Positions 17,895-27,058 are shown, counted from the stretch's first letter. The stretch is DNA of 64,000 nucleotides from Stakelama portus (GCF_003171655.1 NZ_QFZL01000008.1:62001-126000), one strand, 5' to 3'. Program-made: numbers and translations. Notes: generated from the letters alone by a model not told the origin.

Positions 17895-18758
17895 ATGGCA
17901 AAAGCGCCCGACCCGCAAGCTCCGATGGCCGCGATGCGAAAACTGCCCTGGCGTGATCTGACCCCGATGACGCAGCGCGAAGGGCTGATCGAGTGCCTCC
18001 ACCCGCTGCCATGGCTTGGCGCAAGCTGGGTGGCGGCGAGCTATGGCTGGTGGCTGGTCGCCCTGCCCGCCTCGTTCCTGTTCTTCCTCACTGCGCTGCG
18101 GCTCAACCATGAAGCCGTGCACGGCAATCTGGGCTTTTCCCCGCGCGGGCACCGGCGCGTGCTCCATGGGCTGAGCCTGTTGATGCTCGGGTCGAACCAT
18201 TCGGTGGCGTATAACCATCTGAAACATCACAGCCGCATCGGCACGCCCGAGGATATTGAAGGCAAATGCGGGCGGATGTCCGCGTTGCGGGTGCTCGCCT
18301 ATGGTCCCGCTTTCCCGATCGAAACGCATGCCAATGCCTGGCGGCATGGCGGGTCTGCGGTGCGGCGGCGGATGGCAGTCGATGCCGGGCTGAACGTCGC
18401 AATGGTCGCGGTCGCCGTGGCGAGCGGCGCGGCGTTTCTGCTCTATCACCTCGCCGCGATGCTGGTCGCGCAATGCCTGACCGGATTTTTCGCGGTGTGG
18501 ATCACCCATCATGACGTCGAGGACAGCGGGTTGGACGCCCGCACCCAGCGGTCGGCGCTGATCAATTGCCTCAGCTACAACATGTTCCTGCATCTCGAGC
18601 ACCATCTGTTCCCGGCAGTGCCGGTGAAGCGGCTCGGCATGCTGGCGGCGCGGATCGATGCGGAATTCGTCGCCGCCATTCCTCCCGTTTCGATGGTGCT
18701 CCCTCTTCCTTGGGCGAAGGCGAGAAACATCGACAATATCCAATCCAGCGGCTGCTGA
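17895..18758 (+). CDS. Membrane fatty acid desaturase
   Basis: Integral-membrane di-iron desaturase (287 aa) that introduces a double bond into an acyl chain of membrane lipid or acyl-CoA. The three histidine boxes are clear: H72EAVH76, H108LKHH112 and H233LEHH237, with another HHDVED near 205. Hydrophobic segments flank them (residues 40-68, 165-205). ATG at 17895 has AAAGGAG upstream. It heads a probable operon with small membrane-protein genes and sits behind operator site 2 of the GbsR-type regulator, so it is likely regulated by it. Confidence 0.88.
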   Translation: MAKAPDPQAPMAAMRKLPWRDLTPMTQREGLIECLHPLPWLGASWVAASYGWWLVALPASFLFFLTALRLNHEAVHGNLGFSPRGHRRVLHGLSLLMLGSNHSVAYNHLKHHSRIGTPEDIEGKCGRMSALRVLAYGPAFPIETHANAWRHGGSAVRRRMAVDAGLNVAMVAVAVASGAAFLLYHLAAMLVAQCLTGFFAVWITHHDVEDSGLDARTQRSALINCLSYNMFLHLEHHLFPAVPVKRLGMLAARIDAEFVAAIPPVSMVLPLPWAKARNIDNIQSSGC

Positions 18759-18781
18759 ACTTCCAAGTAAGGAGACATTGA

Positions 18782-19159
18782 ATGCCCGAAGCTGTCTACG
18801 GCCTCTATCTGGCCATAACGATCGCTATCACCATCTGGGTGGCGCGCACGCTTTCTCGCAATGGCGTGGTCTTCCTCGTCCAGTGTTTCGGCCACAATGA
18901 GACCTTGGCACGCTCGACCAATCACCTCCTTGTCGTGGGGTTCTACCTCATCAACATCGGTTTCATTTGCCTGACGCTGAGCTTGGGCAGCGAACCCACC
19001 ACGCTGAGCAGCGCGATCCGTTTTCTGAGCGCTAAGGTTGGGTTGGCCGTGATTGTCGTGGGCGCCATGCACTTCTTCAATATGGGTGCCATCGCCCATT
19101 TCGGACGTACCGTCGAAGGCTGGTTTGCGGCGCAAAACGCCGCGCGAGCGGTCGGTTGA
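18782..19159 (+). CDS. Small integral membrane protein in desaturase operon
   Basis: A 125-residue protein with three predicted membrane segments (AVYGLYLAITIAITIWVA, LLVVGFYLINIGFICLTL, VGLAVIVVGAMHFFNMGAI). No recognised domain. It begins 23 bp after the desaturase stop behind AAGGAG, so it is almost certainly co-transcribed. The conserved-looking HFFNMGAIAHFGR stretch near the third segment may bind a cofactor or partner. A supporting role for the desaturase is inference. Confidence 0.78.
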   Translation: MPEAVYGLYLAITIAITIWVARTLSRNGVVFLVQCFGHNETLARSTNHLLVVGFYLINIGFICLTLSLGSEPTTLSSAIRFLSAKVGLAVIVVGAMHFFNMGAIAHFGRTVEGWFAAQNAARAVG

Positions 19160-19162
19160 CCC

Positions 19163-19618
19163 ATGGCACCGCAGCTAAGATCGGAAATTCGGATTGCGGC
19201 GTATGCGATTCCGGCAATTGCAGCCGGACCGTGTTTCCTCCTGTCGTTCGGGCTATGGGCTCTGGTGACCCTGACCGATCCGATCCCTGTCGCTGTGGCA
19301 GGCGAGTATGGACTGATCGCCGAAATTTTTCGGCTGTTACCCTTCTTTGCTGTGGCCGGCATCGTGGGATTTATTCCCGCGGTGCTGGTTCTGGCGATTG
19401 GAGTCCGATTGGCGAGCTACGTCGGTCAGATACTTTTCTCCGCTCAATTTTACGCTGTTTGGGGAATGTTGGGTGGTGGAATCGCGGCGCTGATCCTGCT
19501 GCCTTTTAACCACGGTGACTGTTCCGATCCCGGCAGCTTCGCCTTCCTCGCCACCGGCACCCTATGCGCGCTGCTCGCGCGGCGTTATGTGCGCTGGCTT
19601 CCCGAAGAGAGCGAGTAA
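19163..19618 (+). CDS. Hypothetical membrane protein
   Basis: A 151-residue protein with about four hydrophobic segments ([76 protein letters not shown]). No family recognised. It starts 3 bp after the upstream membrane-protein gene and ends 10 bp before trmFO, so it could be the last gene of the desaturase operon or lead into trmFO. Its base composition is slightly more AT-rich than its neighbours. Confidence 0.65.
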   Translation: MAPQLRSEIRIAAYAIPAIAAGPCFLLSFGLWALVTLTDPIPVAVAGEYGLIAEIFRLLPFFAVAGIVGFIPAVLVLAIGVRLASYVGQILFSAQFYAVWGMLGGGIAALILLPFNHGDCSDPGSFAFLATGTLCALLARRYVRWLPEESE

Positions 19619-19628
19619 CAAGGCGCGC

Positions 19629-20981
19629 ATGACGCACGACATTCATATCATCGGCGGCGGTTTGGCCGGATCGGAGGCCGCGTGGCAGCTGGCGCAGGCG
19701 GGGCACAAGGTGCGGCTTTCGGAGATGCGCGGCAGCGGCGACATGACGCCGGCGCATCAGACCGACGGGCTGGCAGAACTCGTCTGTTCGAACAGTTTCC
19801 GCTCCGATGATGCCGAGCGCAATGCGGTCGGCCTCCTCCATCAGGAGATGCGCGATCTGGGTTCGCTGATCATGGGCAAGGGCGACGAACATAAAGTCCC
19901 CGCCGGGTCCGCGCTCGCGGTTGATCGCGAGGGATTTTCGCAGGGCGTAACGGCTGCGCTGGAGTCGCATCCCAATATAAGCATCGTTCGCGAACGCATT
20001 GATTCCATTCCCGAAAGCGGCATGACGATTATCGCCACCGGGCCGCTGACTGCCGAGAGCCTGGCAGGCAGCATCGCGGGCGTGACCGGCAAGGATCAGC
20101 TCGCTTTCTTCGACGCGATCGCGCCGATCGTCCATCACGACAGCATCGATATGTCGATCGCGTGGAAGCAATCGCGTTGGAACAAGGGATCCGAAGGATC
20201 CGAAGACGGCGATTACATCAACTGCCCGATGAACAAGGAGCAGTACATCGCCTTTGTTCAGGGGCTGCTCGACGGCGAAAAGACCGAATTTCGCGAGTGG
20301 GAGAACGTCCCCTATTTCGACGGCTGCATGCCGATCGAAGTGATGGCCGAACGCGGCATCGACACGCTGCGCCATGGCCCGATGAAGCCGGTGGGGCTCG
20401 ACAATCCGCATGATCCGACGCCCGAATATCCGCAGGGCCGCTGGCCCTATGCCGCGGTGCAGCTGCGCCAGGACAATGCCAGCGGCACCTTATGGAACAT
20501 TGTCGGGTTTCAGACGAAACTGAAATATGCGGCGCAAGTTGCTCTTTTCCGGACGATTCCCGGCCTTGAAAATGCCGAGTTCGCGCGACTGGGCGGGCTG
20601 CATCGCAACACTTTTATCAAGTCGCCCGAACTGCTCGATCCGACACTGCGGCTGAAATCGGCACCGCATGTCCGGTTCGCGGGGCAGATCACCGGTTGCG
20701 AAGGCTATGTCGAAAGCGCGGCGATCGGCCTGATGGCGGGGCGCTTTGCCGCCGCCGAACTGGCGGGCGAAACGCTCAGCCCTCCGCCGGTCGAAACCGC
20801 GCTCGGCGCGCTGCTTCACCACATTACCGGTGGCGCGGAGGCCGCGACCTATCAGCCGATGAACGTCAATTTCGGGCTGTTCCCCCCGGTGACGGGCAAG
20901 GGTCGCACGCGCAAAGCGGATCGCAAATTGCTCTATACGGGCCGCGCGCGCGAAGCCTTTGCGGAGTGGATGCCGGCCTGA
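19629..20981 (+). CDS. trmFO: Folate/FAD-dependent tRNA (uracil-54-C5-)-methyltransferase
   Basis: Makes ribothymidine at position 54 of tRNA using methylenetetrahydrofolate and FADH2, the route found in bacteria lacking TrmA. 450 aa. The dinucleotide-binding motif [10 protein letters not shown] is at residues 9-18, followed by family signatures [13 protein letters not shown] [67 protein letters not shown] and the C-terminal [16 protein letters not shown] at 19629 gives the conserved [11 protein letters not shown] start. Confidence 0.96.
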   Translation: MTHDIHIIGGGLAGSEAAWQLAQAGHKVRLSEMRGSGDMTPAHQTDGLAELVCSNSFRSDDAERNAVGLLHQEMRDLGSLIMGKGDEHKVPAGSALAVDREGFSQGVTAALESHPNISIVRERIDSIPESGMTIIATGPLTAESLAGSIAGVTGKDQLAFFDAIAPIVHHDSIDMSIAWKQSRWNKGSEGSEDGDYINCPMNKEQYIAFVQGLLDGEKTEFREWENVPYFDGCMPIEVMAERGIDTLRHGPMKPVGLDNPHDPTPEYPQGRWPYAAVQLRQDNASGTLWNIVGFQTKLKYAAQVALFRTIPGLENAEFARLGGLHRNTFIKSPELLDPTLRLKSAPHVRFAGQITGCEGYVESAAIGLMAGRFAAAELAGETLSPPPVETALGALLHHITGGAEAATYQPMNVNFGLFPPVTGKGRTRKADRKLLYTGRAREAFAEWMPA

Positions 20982-20986
20982 ACCGC

Positions 20987-21451
20987 TCAGTCTTCGTCCG
21001 ACGCGCATCGGCACGATGGCGTCGGGCGCGGGCGCGAGGAACGCGTGCGCGTCGCGGCGAATTCGGCGCGAGTCAGCGTGCCGTTGCGATCCTTGTCCGC
21101 GCCCGCATAGCGCGTGGTGGTGGTGATCGCCCATTCCTCGAACGACAATTTACCGTCGCGATTGGTGTCGAGCCGGGCAAAGGAGGTCCGGCGCGAGCGC
21201 AGATATTCCTCTCGCGTGACGATCTCGTCATGATCGCGGTCATAGCGGTCGAACCGTTTTTCCTCGAGCGTCTTCTCGGTCGCTTGCGGCACGATTTCGG
21301 GCAAGGGGGTTGGCGACGGCGCGGCGCTGTGCGTCGCCACGGGCGGGCGGGGTATCGCCGCCTCTTCGGGTGCGGCGAGGCCGCGATAGAGGAACATGCC
21401 GGCCAGTGCCATGCACAGCGCCCCGGCGGCACCCACGAAATAGCGCCACAT
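20987..21451 (-). CDS. Membrane-anchored EF-hand protein
   Basis: A 154-residue protein with an N-terminal signal anchor (YFVGAAGALCMALAGMFLYRGL) and a Pro-rich linker, then three EF-hand-like Ca2+ loops: DRDHDEIVTREEY, DTNRDGKLSFEEW and DKDRNGTLTRAEF. The start at 21451 is preferred because GGGGAGG lies about 8 bases upstream; an in-frame ATG at 21478 has none. Probably a periplasmic calcium-binding protein of unknown partner. Converges on trmFO with 5 bp between stops. Confidence 0.82.
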   Translation of the reverse strand: MWRYFVGAAGALCMALAGMFLYRGLAAPEEAAIPRPPVATHSAAPSPTPLPEIVPQATEKTLEEKRFDRYDRDHDEIVTREEYLRSRRTSFARLDTNRDGKLSFEEWAITTTTRYAGADKDRNGTLTRAEFAATRTRSSRPRPTPSCRCASDED

Positions 21452-21510
21452 GCCCCCAACCTCCCCTATGGTCGGCAAAGGCTAATGCGGCGGCGCATCG
21501 TCGCGCAAGC

Positions 21511-22179
21511 CTATCGTCCCGAGATCCGGTGCCAGAGCAGGCGCGCAAGCCGGGCGGGCGATCCGACCGGTGGCTGGCCGCCGCGCGGCAGTGCAAGGTC
21601 GCGGCGTGCGAGCAGCGTCATGCCGCCAAGCGCGCGCATGGCGCCGCTCCATCGTGCGCGCTTCGCCGCTTCCAGATGGCGTGCCGCCATTTCCCGCGCC
21701 CTTTCTGCTTCGTCGGCGCGGTCGAGATGGCGCGAAAGATCCGCCAGCGCCCATCCCCGCCCTGCTTCGGCCAGAGGATCGCCAGCACGCGCGCCCAGCG
21801 CCGTACCGGCAAGCGCGAACAGGGTTTCGCCCCGCCCCTTCGCGAACCGCTCCAGCGCTTCCGCATCGAGCTGCTCGCTTTCGATCAACACGTCCCAGCC
21901 TTCGACAATCTCGGCAAGGGCAGCACCCGAAACCCCGGCAGGCAGTACCGACTCCGCCAGCGCGACCAGTACCGGCTCCGCAGGCGGCGGCGCGCTGTCG
22001 AGCCGCTGCAGCGCATCGCGCCACCATTGCAGCCGGATCTGCCCCAGCGCCGGCTCGCTGGTCGTCGCCAGCAAGCGCGCGAGCGCATCGTCGAGCGCCA
22101 GCAACGCCGCTAGCGCGTCACGCCGACGCGCGGGCGCATAGGTCAGGATCAACTGACGTTCCGCTTCCTCTGGCGTCAT
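21511..22179 (-). CDS. Squalene/phytoene synthase family protein
   Basis: A 222-residue protein that starts MTPEEAERQLILTYAPARRR and carries ALLALDDALARLLATTSEPALGQIRLQWWRDAL, the trans-isoprenyl-diphosphate-synthase-like fold seen in short phytoene-synthase relatives (NDUFAF6-like). The family's DxxxD motifs are not clear here and the protein is shorter than true phytoene synthases, so catalytic activity is uncertain. ATG at 22179 was chosen over longer in-frame starts because the upstream peptide does not fit the fold. Confidence 0.72.
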   Translation of the reverse strand: MTPEEAERQLILTYAPARRRDALAALLALDDALARLLATTSEPALGQIRLQWWRDALQRLDSAPPPAEPVLVALAESVLPAGVSGAALAEIVEGWDVLIESEQLDAEALERFAKGRGETLFALAGTALGARAGDPLAEAGRGWALADLSRHLDRADEAERAREMAARHLEAAKRARWSGAMRALGGMTLLARRDLALPRGGQPPVGSPARLARLLWHRISGR

Positions 22180-22293
22180 GCCATCACCATCCTGTGTTGC
22201 CAGCGTAAGCGGGAAATTAACCTTGGGCGTTGAAAACCCCTTATCCGCTCGCCGGCCATAGTCCGGCGTTCTTGGGGGAATGTCGACACCGCC

Positions 22294-24321
22294 ATGGCGC
22301 AGGAAGAACATCGAAGGACTACGGCACGCGGATTCCTCACCGCGCTGGGCCGCGACGTGCGTGCGAACACGATGGCGATCATGGCTATTGCCCTGATCCC
22401 ACTGGCAGGCATGGTCGGCGGAGGTATCGACATCAGCCGCATGTACATCGTCAAGACGCGTCTGCAACATGCCTGCGATGCCGGCGCGCTCGCCGGACGC
22501 AAGACGATGGGCGCAGGCGTCTGGCGATATAATAATTATGCGGCCCGGACGGCGGCAGAGAATTTCTTCGACGCCAATATTCAGGCGTCGCCCTATGGCG
22601 CGACCAGCCTGACCCGCACCTTTACCGAAAGCGGCGGCAAGGTGACCGGCACCGCATCGGCGACGCTGCCGATGACGTTGATGCGCATTTTCGGCAAGAC
22701 CAACGAGACGCTGACTGTCACCTGCGACGCGGAAATGCGTTTGCCCAATACCGATGTGATGTTCGTTCTCGACGTCACCGGATCGATGGGCAGCAAGGCG
22801 GTGAACACGGATACGCAGACCAAGATCCAGAGCCTGCGCAGCGCCGTGAAATGCTTCTACGAAGTCGTGGCACGCTATGACACGACCGAAAATTGTTCGG
22901 GCGGCAATCAGACCGGCGGCACCGGACAGGTGCAGGTCCGCTTCGGATTCATGCCGTACAACACCAATGTGAATGTCGGAAAGCTGTTGCCGACGGCCTA
23001 TTTCGCAAACAGCTGGGCCTATCAGTCGCGCGAGCCCGACTGGTCTACGTCAACATCGTACCAATGGGTCGATCAGCCGAACAGCACCGGCCCGACCGGA
23101 AACGATTCCGGAACCTGGAGCGATTGGGAAAATTACGGCGGCGCCCAGTATTTCAGCTGTCCCTATTACCCCTCGAACGGGACGACCGGGCCGACCACCA
23201 GCACGTACGACACCGAGGTCACCACCAACGGCAACACGCGATATTGGGATACGCGCACCGTCACCGGCTATGTCGATACCGAATATCAGACCGTCTCGGC
23301 GGGCTTCGGGGGCTGGGCCTGTCAGCCGCAAGTGCGCACGCGGCTGCGCGGCAGCTATACCAGCGTTCGCCATACCCAGATCAACATGCCGACCACGACG
23401 CAGACATTCCATGGCTGGCATTATGGCAAGGTCACTCAGGATATTTCCGGCCTGAAGGACGGCACCAACTGGAACAACTCCGTCACCCTGCCCATCGGCA
23501 GCAATGGCACCGGACGCGCGGTCCAGTGGGACGGGTGCATCGAGGAACGGACGACGCAGAAAACAAGCAATTCGAATAGCGCGCCGACCAACGCCAACGA
23601 CCTAAACATCGATATGGTGCCGTCGCAAAGCAACGCCGACAGCCTGTGGGGTCCGGCGCTGCCCGGCGCGATCTATATGCGCAAGGCATGGCCGGGCAAT
23701 TCGTCGACCGACACCAGTTCGTGGCAATATGATCCGCAGGATTATGACGGCGATTACAACAACAATCCGAACTATTTCTGCCCGACCGAGGCGCGCAAGC
23801 TGACGACGTGGAATAATGCGACCAGTTTCGAATCCTATGTCAACGGCCTGACCGCGAACGGCAACACCTATCACGATATCGGTCTGTTGTGGGGCGCGCG
23901 CTTCATTTCGCCCGACGGGATCTTCGCGTCGGAAAACGCCACTACGCCGACCGGCGGATCGATCGTGCGGCACGTGATATTCATGACCGACGGCGACACC
24001 GTCGCCAACAATACCGACTATGCCGCCTATGGCCTGCCCTGGTTCGACCGGCGTCAGAATTCGAGCGGCGGAGTGCCGAGCAGCAGCGAAATGAACAATC
24101 GCGTCAATGCGCGATTCCTCGACATCTGCACCAAGATCAAGAACAAGAATATCACGCTGTGGGTGATTTCGTTCGGCAACGGATCGAACAGCACGACCGA
24201 GTCGCGGCTCGAACAATGCGCATCCGAAGGGCGGTATCGCACCGCACGCGATTCGGCGGCGCTGCAACAGACATTCAGCGCGATCGCGGGCGAGATTTCG
24301 CAGCTGAGGCTGACACGATGA
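22294..24321 (+). CDS. TadG-like protein with von Willebrand A domain
   Basis: A 675-residue membrane-anchored protein. The N-terminus (MAIMAIALIPLAGMVGGGID followed by SRMYIVKTRLQHACDAGALAGRK) is the TadG/TadE-type pseudopilin-like segment. A VWA domain follows with MIDAS residues D160-T162-S164 (VLDVTGSMGS) and a distal FMTDGDTVAN. A long Asn/Thr/Trp/Tyr-rich insertion (about residues 230-520) separates the VWA halves. Likely a surface or envelope protein of a Flp/Tad-type pilus. The stop overlaps the ATG of a 15-codon ORF produced by a 44-bp duplication. Confidence 0.87.
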   Translation: MAQEEHRRTTARGFLTALGRDVRANTMAIMAIALIPLAGMVGGGIDISRMYIVKTRLQHACDAGALAGRKTMGAGVWRYNNYAARTAAENFFDANIQASPYGATSLTRTFTESGGKVTGTASATLPMTLMRIFGKTNETLTVTCDAEMRLPNTDVMFVLDVTGSMGSKAVNTDTQTKIQSLRSAVKCFYEVVARYDTTENCSGGNQTGGTGQVQVRFGFMPYNTNVNVGKLLPTAYFANSWAYQSREPDWSTSTSYQWVDQPNSTGPTGNDSGTWSDWENYGGAQYFSCPYYPSNGTTGPTTSTYDTEVTTNGNTRYWDTRTVTGYVDTEYQTVSAGFGGWACQPQVRTRLRGSYTSVRHTQINMPTTTQTFHGWHYGKVTQDISGLKDGTNWNNSVTLPIGSNGTGRAVQWDGCIEERTTQKTSNSNSAPTNANDLNIDMVPSQSNADSLWGPALPGAIYMRKAWPGNSSTDTSSWQYDPQDYDGDYNNNPNYFCPTEARKLTTWNNATSFESYVNGLTANGNTYHDIGLLWGARFISPDGIFASENATTPTGGSIVRHVIFMTDGDTVANNTDYAAYGLPWFDRRQNSSGGVPSSSEMNNRVNARFLDICTKIKNKNITLWVISFGNGSNSTTESRLEQCASEGRYRTARDSAALQQTFSAIAGEISQLRLTR

Positions 24322-24364
24322 GCGCGATCGCGGGCGAGATTTCGCAGCTGAGGCTGACACGATG
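24277..24364. repeat. 44-bp exact tandem duplication at TadG/TadE junction
   Basis: Bases 24277-24320 are repeated exactly at 24321-24364, with nine bases of a third copy after. The unit spans the last 14 codons of the TadG-like gene and the ATG of the next gene, so it copied a complete stop/start junction. Confidence 0.95.
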
Positions 24365-24365
24365 A
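24318..24365 (+). CDS. Duplication-derived 15-codon mini-ORF
   Basis: ATG at 24318 overlaps the TadG-like stop (ATGA) and reads MSAIAGEISQLRLTR before a TGA that overlaps the TadE-like ATG at 24362 (ATGA). The peptide is the TadG C-terminus read again behind the TadE start residues MSAI. It is probably a by-product of the duplication that keeps translational coupling intact, not a functional gene. Confidence 0.4.
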   Translation: MSAIAGEISQLRLTR

Positions 24366-24991
24366 GCGCGATCCGCCGCCTTGCCGCCCTCGCCCGCCGT
24401 CTGCACGCCGAATCACGCGGTGCGACGCTGGTCGAATTCGCGATCGTCGCGCCGACGCTGTGCCTGTTGCTGGTGGGGGCATTCGATGTCGCGCACACGC
24501 TGTACATGCGGTCGGTGCTGCAGGGCATCGTGCAGAAGACGGCGCGCGATTCGACGCTCGAAACGGGCAGCGCCACATCGCAACAGAGCGCATTGGACAA
24601 TGAAGTCCGCGCACAGGTCAAAGCGCTCGCCAACAATGCGACGGTGCGCTTCAACCGACGCTATTATCGCACCTTTACCGAAGCTTCGAACGCGACTCCC
24701 GAAAGCTGGACCGATACCAACCACAACGGACGATGCGACGCCGGCGAACCCTATGAAGACGCCAACGCCAATCACATCTGGGATGCCGATGGCGGCAATT
24801 CGGGTCAGGGCGGCGCAAAGGACGCCACGCTCTACACCGTGACGGTCAGCTATCCGCAGATGTTCCCGCTCTATCGGTTCATCAACGGATCGGATGCGGT
24901 CACGCTGACTGCGTCCACGGTGCTGCGCAACCAGCCCTATGCCGACCAGGACAGCTATGCGACGAATGTCGTCGTCAGGAACTGCACATGA
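24362..24991 (+). CDS. TadE-like pseudopilin with calcium-loop insertion
   Basis: A 209-residue protein with the TadE signature near the N-terminus (ESRGATLVEFAIVAPTLCLLLVGAFDVAHTLYMRS, residues about 17-51): a pilin-like leader with Glu at +5 followed by a membrane helix. Residues 118-145 hold two calcium-binding-type loops, DTNHNGRCDAGE and DANANHIWDADG, resembling dockerin/EF-like loops. ATG at 24362 overlaps the mini-ORF stop; the 3' end overlaps the next gene (ATGA). Presumed periplasmic minor pilin of the cluster. Confidence 0.85.
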   Translation: MSAIRRLAALARRLHAESRGATLVEFAIVAPTLCLLLVGAFDVAHTLYMRSVLQGIVQKTARDSTLETGSATSQQSALDNEVRAQVKALANNATVRFNRRYYRTFTEASNATPESWTDTNHNGRCDAGEPYEDANANHIWDADGGNSGQGGAKDATLYTVTVSYPQMFPLYRFINGSDAVTLTASTVLRNQPYADQDSYATNVVVRNCT

Positions 24992-25638
24992 TCGGCCGCT
25001 TCAATCGCCTGTTCGGCCGCATCCGCGACTTCCACCGGGATAATTCGGGGCTGGCGCTGCTCGAATTCGCACTGACGCTGCCGGTGTTGCTGGTGATGAG
25101 CCTGACCGGGGCGGAGCTGACCAACTTCATCACCACGCGGATGCGGATCAGCCAGCTGGCGCTGCATATCGCGGATAACGGCGCGCGTATCGGTTCGGGC
25201 GGGCAGCTGATTGCCAAGACGATCAGCGAGACCGACATCAACGACCTGCTGACCGGCGCCGGGCTGCAGGCGGGAGAGCTCGATCTCTATACGCATGGCC
25301 GCGTCATCATTTCGAGCCTGGAACCCGACCCGGACCATGCCGGGAAATACAAGATCAGCTGGCAGCGGTGCCGCGGCGCGATCACCAGTCATGCCTCCAG
25401 CTATGGCCGCGCGGGCGACACCAATCTGACCGGCATGGGCCCCAGCGGGCGCCAGGCGATCGCACCGGCGGACGGCGGCACGATCTTCGTCGAGGTCTAT
25501 TATGATTATCAGCCGCTGATCAAAACGTCGCTGGCGCCCGAAAGCGGGATCACCGAAATCGCGTCGATGATGGTCCGCGACGCGCGCGATTATTCCCGGA
25601 TCTACAATAGCGAGGGGGCAACGCCCTCCACCTGCTGA
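24988..25638 (+). CDS. TadE/TadF-like pseudopilin
   Basis: A 216-residue protein with a second TadE-type N-terminus ([34 protein letters not shown]) and a periplasmic domain with two Cys. Translationally coupled to the upstream TadE-like gene through ATGA at 24988. Third and last gene of the TadG-TadE-TadE/F set; no prepilin peptidase, secretin or ATPase gene lies nearby, so the remaining machinery must be elsewhere if it exists. Confidence 0.83.
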   Translation: MIGRFNRLFGRIRDFHRDNSGLALLEFALTLPVLLVMSLTGAELTNFITTRMRISQLALHIADNGARIGSGGQLIAKTISETDINDLLTGAGLQAGELDLYTHGRVIISSLEPDPDHAGKYKISWQRCRGAITSHASSYGRAGDTNLTGMGPSGRQAIAPADGGTIFVEVYYDYQPLIKTSLAPESGITEIASMMVRDARDYSRIYNSEGATPSTC

Positions 25639-25733
25639 CCGCGGATGCGCGACGGCGCGCGGCCGACGCGCATTTACCGCTTGCAGCGAATGCTCCGGAC
25701 CGCGAAACGGGCGACAGCAATCCGGGAGCTTCC

Positions 25734-26288
25734 ATGGCCATTTTGTCCGACCGCTGGATTCGCGAGCAGGCGCTCGCAAACGGCATGATCGAACCCTTTG
25801 TCGAGGCACAGCGCCGCGAGGGCTGTATCAGCTATGGCCTCAGCTCCTATGGCTATGACGCCCGCGTCGCCGACGAATTCAAGATCTTCACCAATGTCGA
25901 TAGTGCGATCGTCGATCCGAAGAATTTCGCGGCGAACAGCTTCGTCGACCGTCAGACCGATGTCTGCGTCATTCCGCCCAACAGCTTCGCGCTGGCGCGG
26001 ACCGTGGAATATTTCCGCATCCCCCGCGACGTGCTGGTGATCTGTCTTGGCAAATCCACCTATGCGCGGTGCGGGATCATCGTGAACGTGACGCCGCTCG
26101 AGCCCGAATGGGAGGGGCATGTCACGCTCGAATTTTCGAACACCACGCCGCTACCCGCACGCGTCTATGCCAATGAAGGCGCGTGCCAGTTCCTGTTTCT
26201 GAAGGGGAACGAGCCGTGCGAGACGAGCTATGCCGATCGCGCGGGCAAATATATGGGGCAGCGCGGCGTTACCCTGCCCCGGCTCTGA
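25734..26288 (+). CDS. dcd: dCTP deaminase
   Basis: Deaminates dCTP to dUTP for thymidylate synthesis. 184 aa, typical length. Family motifs are all visible: [45 protein letters not shown] [72 protein letters not shown] (contains the catalytic Glu in LEPEWEG), and the C-terminal [20 protein letters not shown]. Confidence 0.97.
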   Translation: MAILSDRWIREQALANGMIEPFVEAQRREGCISYGLSSYGYDARVADEFKIFTNVDSAIVDPKNFAANSFVDRQTDVCVIPPNSFALARTVEYFRIPRDVLVICLGKSTYARCGIIVNVTPLEPEWEGHVTLEFSNTTPLPARVYANEGACQFLFLKGNEPCETSYADRAGKYMGQRGVTLPRL

Positions 26289-26547
26289 TCGCCGGTCCCG
26301 GCGACTGACATAAGGGTCGGCGGGCGTATAGCGTGGGGTTCGCGCGAAGCGGCTCCGGGAGCACGTGTAAAGCGGCGTCTTTGTCGCGGCCTAGTCTGCA
26401 AGCTCGCGATGCCTGCCTTCGCTACTAGGTCGTGGGCGGCAAACGGACGACGGTTTCATCAGCGGCGGCCGCCGCGCCTTGCTGCACCGACGATCCTTCG
26501 CGGCGGTCGCGCCTAGGCGAGCCTTGCGCGGCAGCCCTTCCGGAAAC
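26289..26547. other. Intergenic region without recognised gene
   Basis: About 260 bp between dcd and the exbD terminator, with no ORF I would accept. It contains a CCTAGT/ACTAGG inverted repeat about 30 bp apart (near 26391-26428) and the 14-bp palindrome GCGGCGGCCGCCGC (26462-26475). Whether either belongs to an RNA gene is unclear. Confidence 0.4.
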
Positions 26548-26578
26548 AAAAAAAGGCAGCCCCGAAAGGCTGCCTTTT
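26548..26578 (-). terminator. Rho-independent terminator of tonB-exbBDD cluster
   Basis: GGCAGCC and GGCTGCC form a 7-bp stem around CCGAAA. On the minus strand the stem is followed by TTTTTTT, 24 bp after the exbD stop; on the plus strand by TTTT, so it is potentially bidirectional. Confidence 0.9.
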
Positions 26579-26601
26579 CCGTGTTCGCTCGATCGCTTCG
26601 A

Positions 26602-27030
26602 TCAGAAATCGTTGCGATACTGTTCGTTGCCCACGAAACCGAGCTTGGTGACGTTAGCGCGCTTGATGATCGCAAGCACCTTGTCGACCGTGTCGTACCG
26701 AGCCTGCGGATCAGGCTGGAAGTGCAGCTCGGGCTGCGGATCCATCTGCACCGTGGTGTCGAGATACTGACGCAGCGTCACGTCGTCGATCTGTGCGCCG
26801 TTCCAGAACAGGCGGCCATCGGGGTCGATGTACAGCTTGTTCTTTTCCGGCTCCACCAGCGGCGGCGTCTGCGGCTGGCTGTTCTGCGGCAGATCCACCT
26901 TAACGGCGTGCGTCTGAATCGGAATGGTGATGATGAACATGATGAGGAGCACGAGCATGACGTCGATCAACGGCGTCGTGTTCATTTCCATCATCGGTTC
27001 GCCGTCGTCGCGGCCACCGCTCATTGCCAT
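26602..27030 (-). CDS. exbD: ExbD/TolR family biopolymer transport protein (second copy)
   Basis: Proton-channel partner of ExbB energising TonB. 142 aa: a cytoplasmic N-terminus, a single membrane helix with the essential Asp (NTTPLIDVMLVLLIMFIITIP), and a periplasmic domain (LYIDPDGRLFWNGAQIDDVTL...VTKLGFVGNEQYRNDF). It is the last gene of the cluster and lies 28 bp after another exbD, from which it differs clearly in the periplasmic part, so the two may form a heteromer or serve different receptors. Confidence 0.93.
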   Translation of the reverse strand: MAMSGGRDDGEPMMEMNTTPLIDVMLVLLIMFIITIPIQTHAVKVDLPQNSQPQTPPLVEPEKNKLYIDPDGRLFWNGAQIDDVTLRQYLDTTVQMDPQPELHFQPDPQARYDTVDKVLAIIKRANVTKLGFVGNEQYRNDF

Positions 27031-27058
27031 CTAGAGTACTCCTTCGAAACGCGCCGGA

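Noticed and set aside
20696..22141. 481-codon plus-strand frame over the end of trmFO, the EF-hand gene and the phytoene-synthase-like gene
   Set aside because: Arg/Ala/Ser-rich and spans three well supported genes; a composition artefact.
24277..24364. CRISPR-like repeat
   Set aside because: Two head-to-tail copies with no spacers; a simple tandem duplication within coding sequence.
26391..26675. Small ORF between dcd and exbD
   Set aside because: It crosses the terminator and the 3' end of exbD, has no ribosome site and no recognisable sequence.
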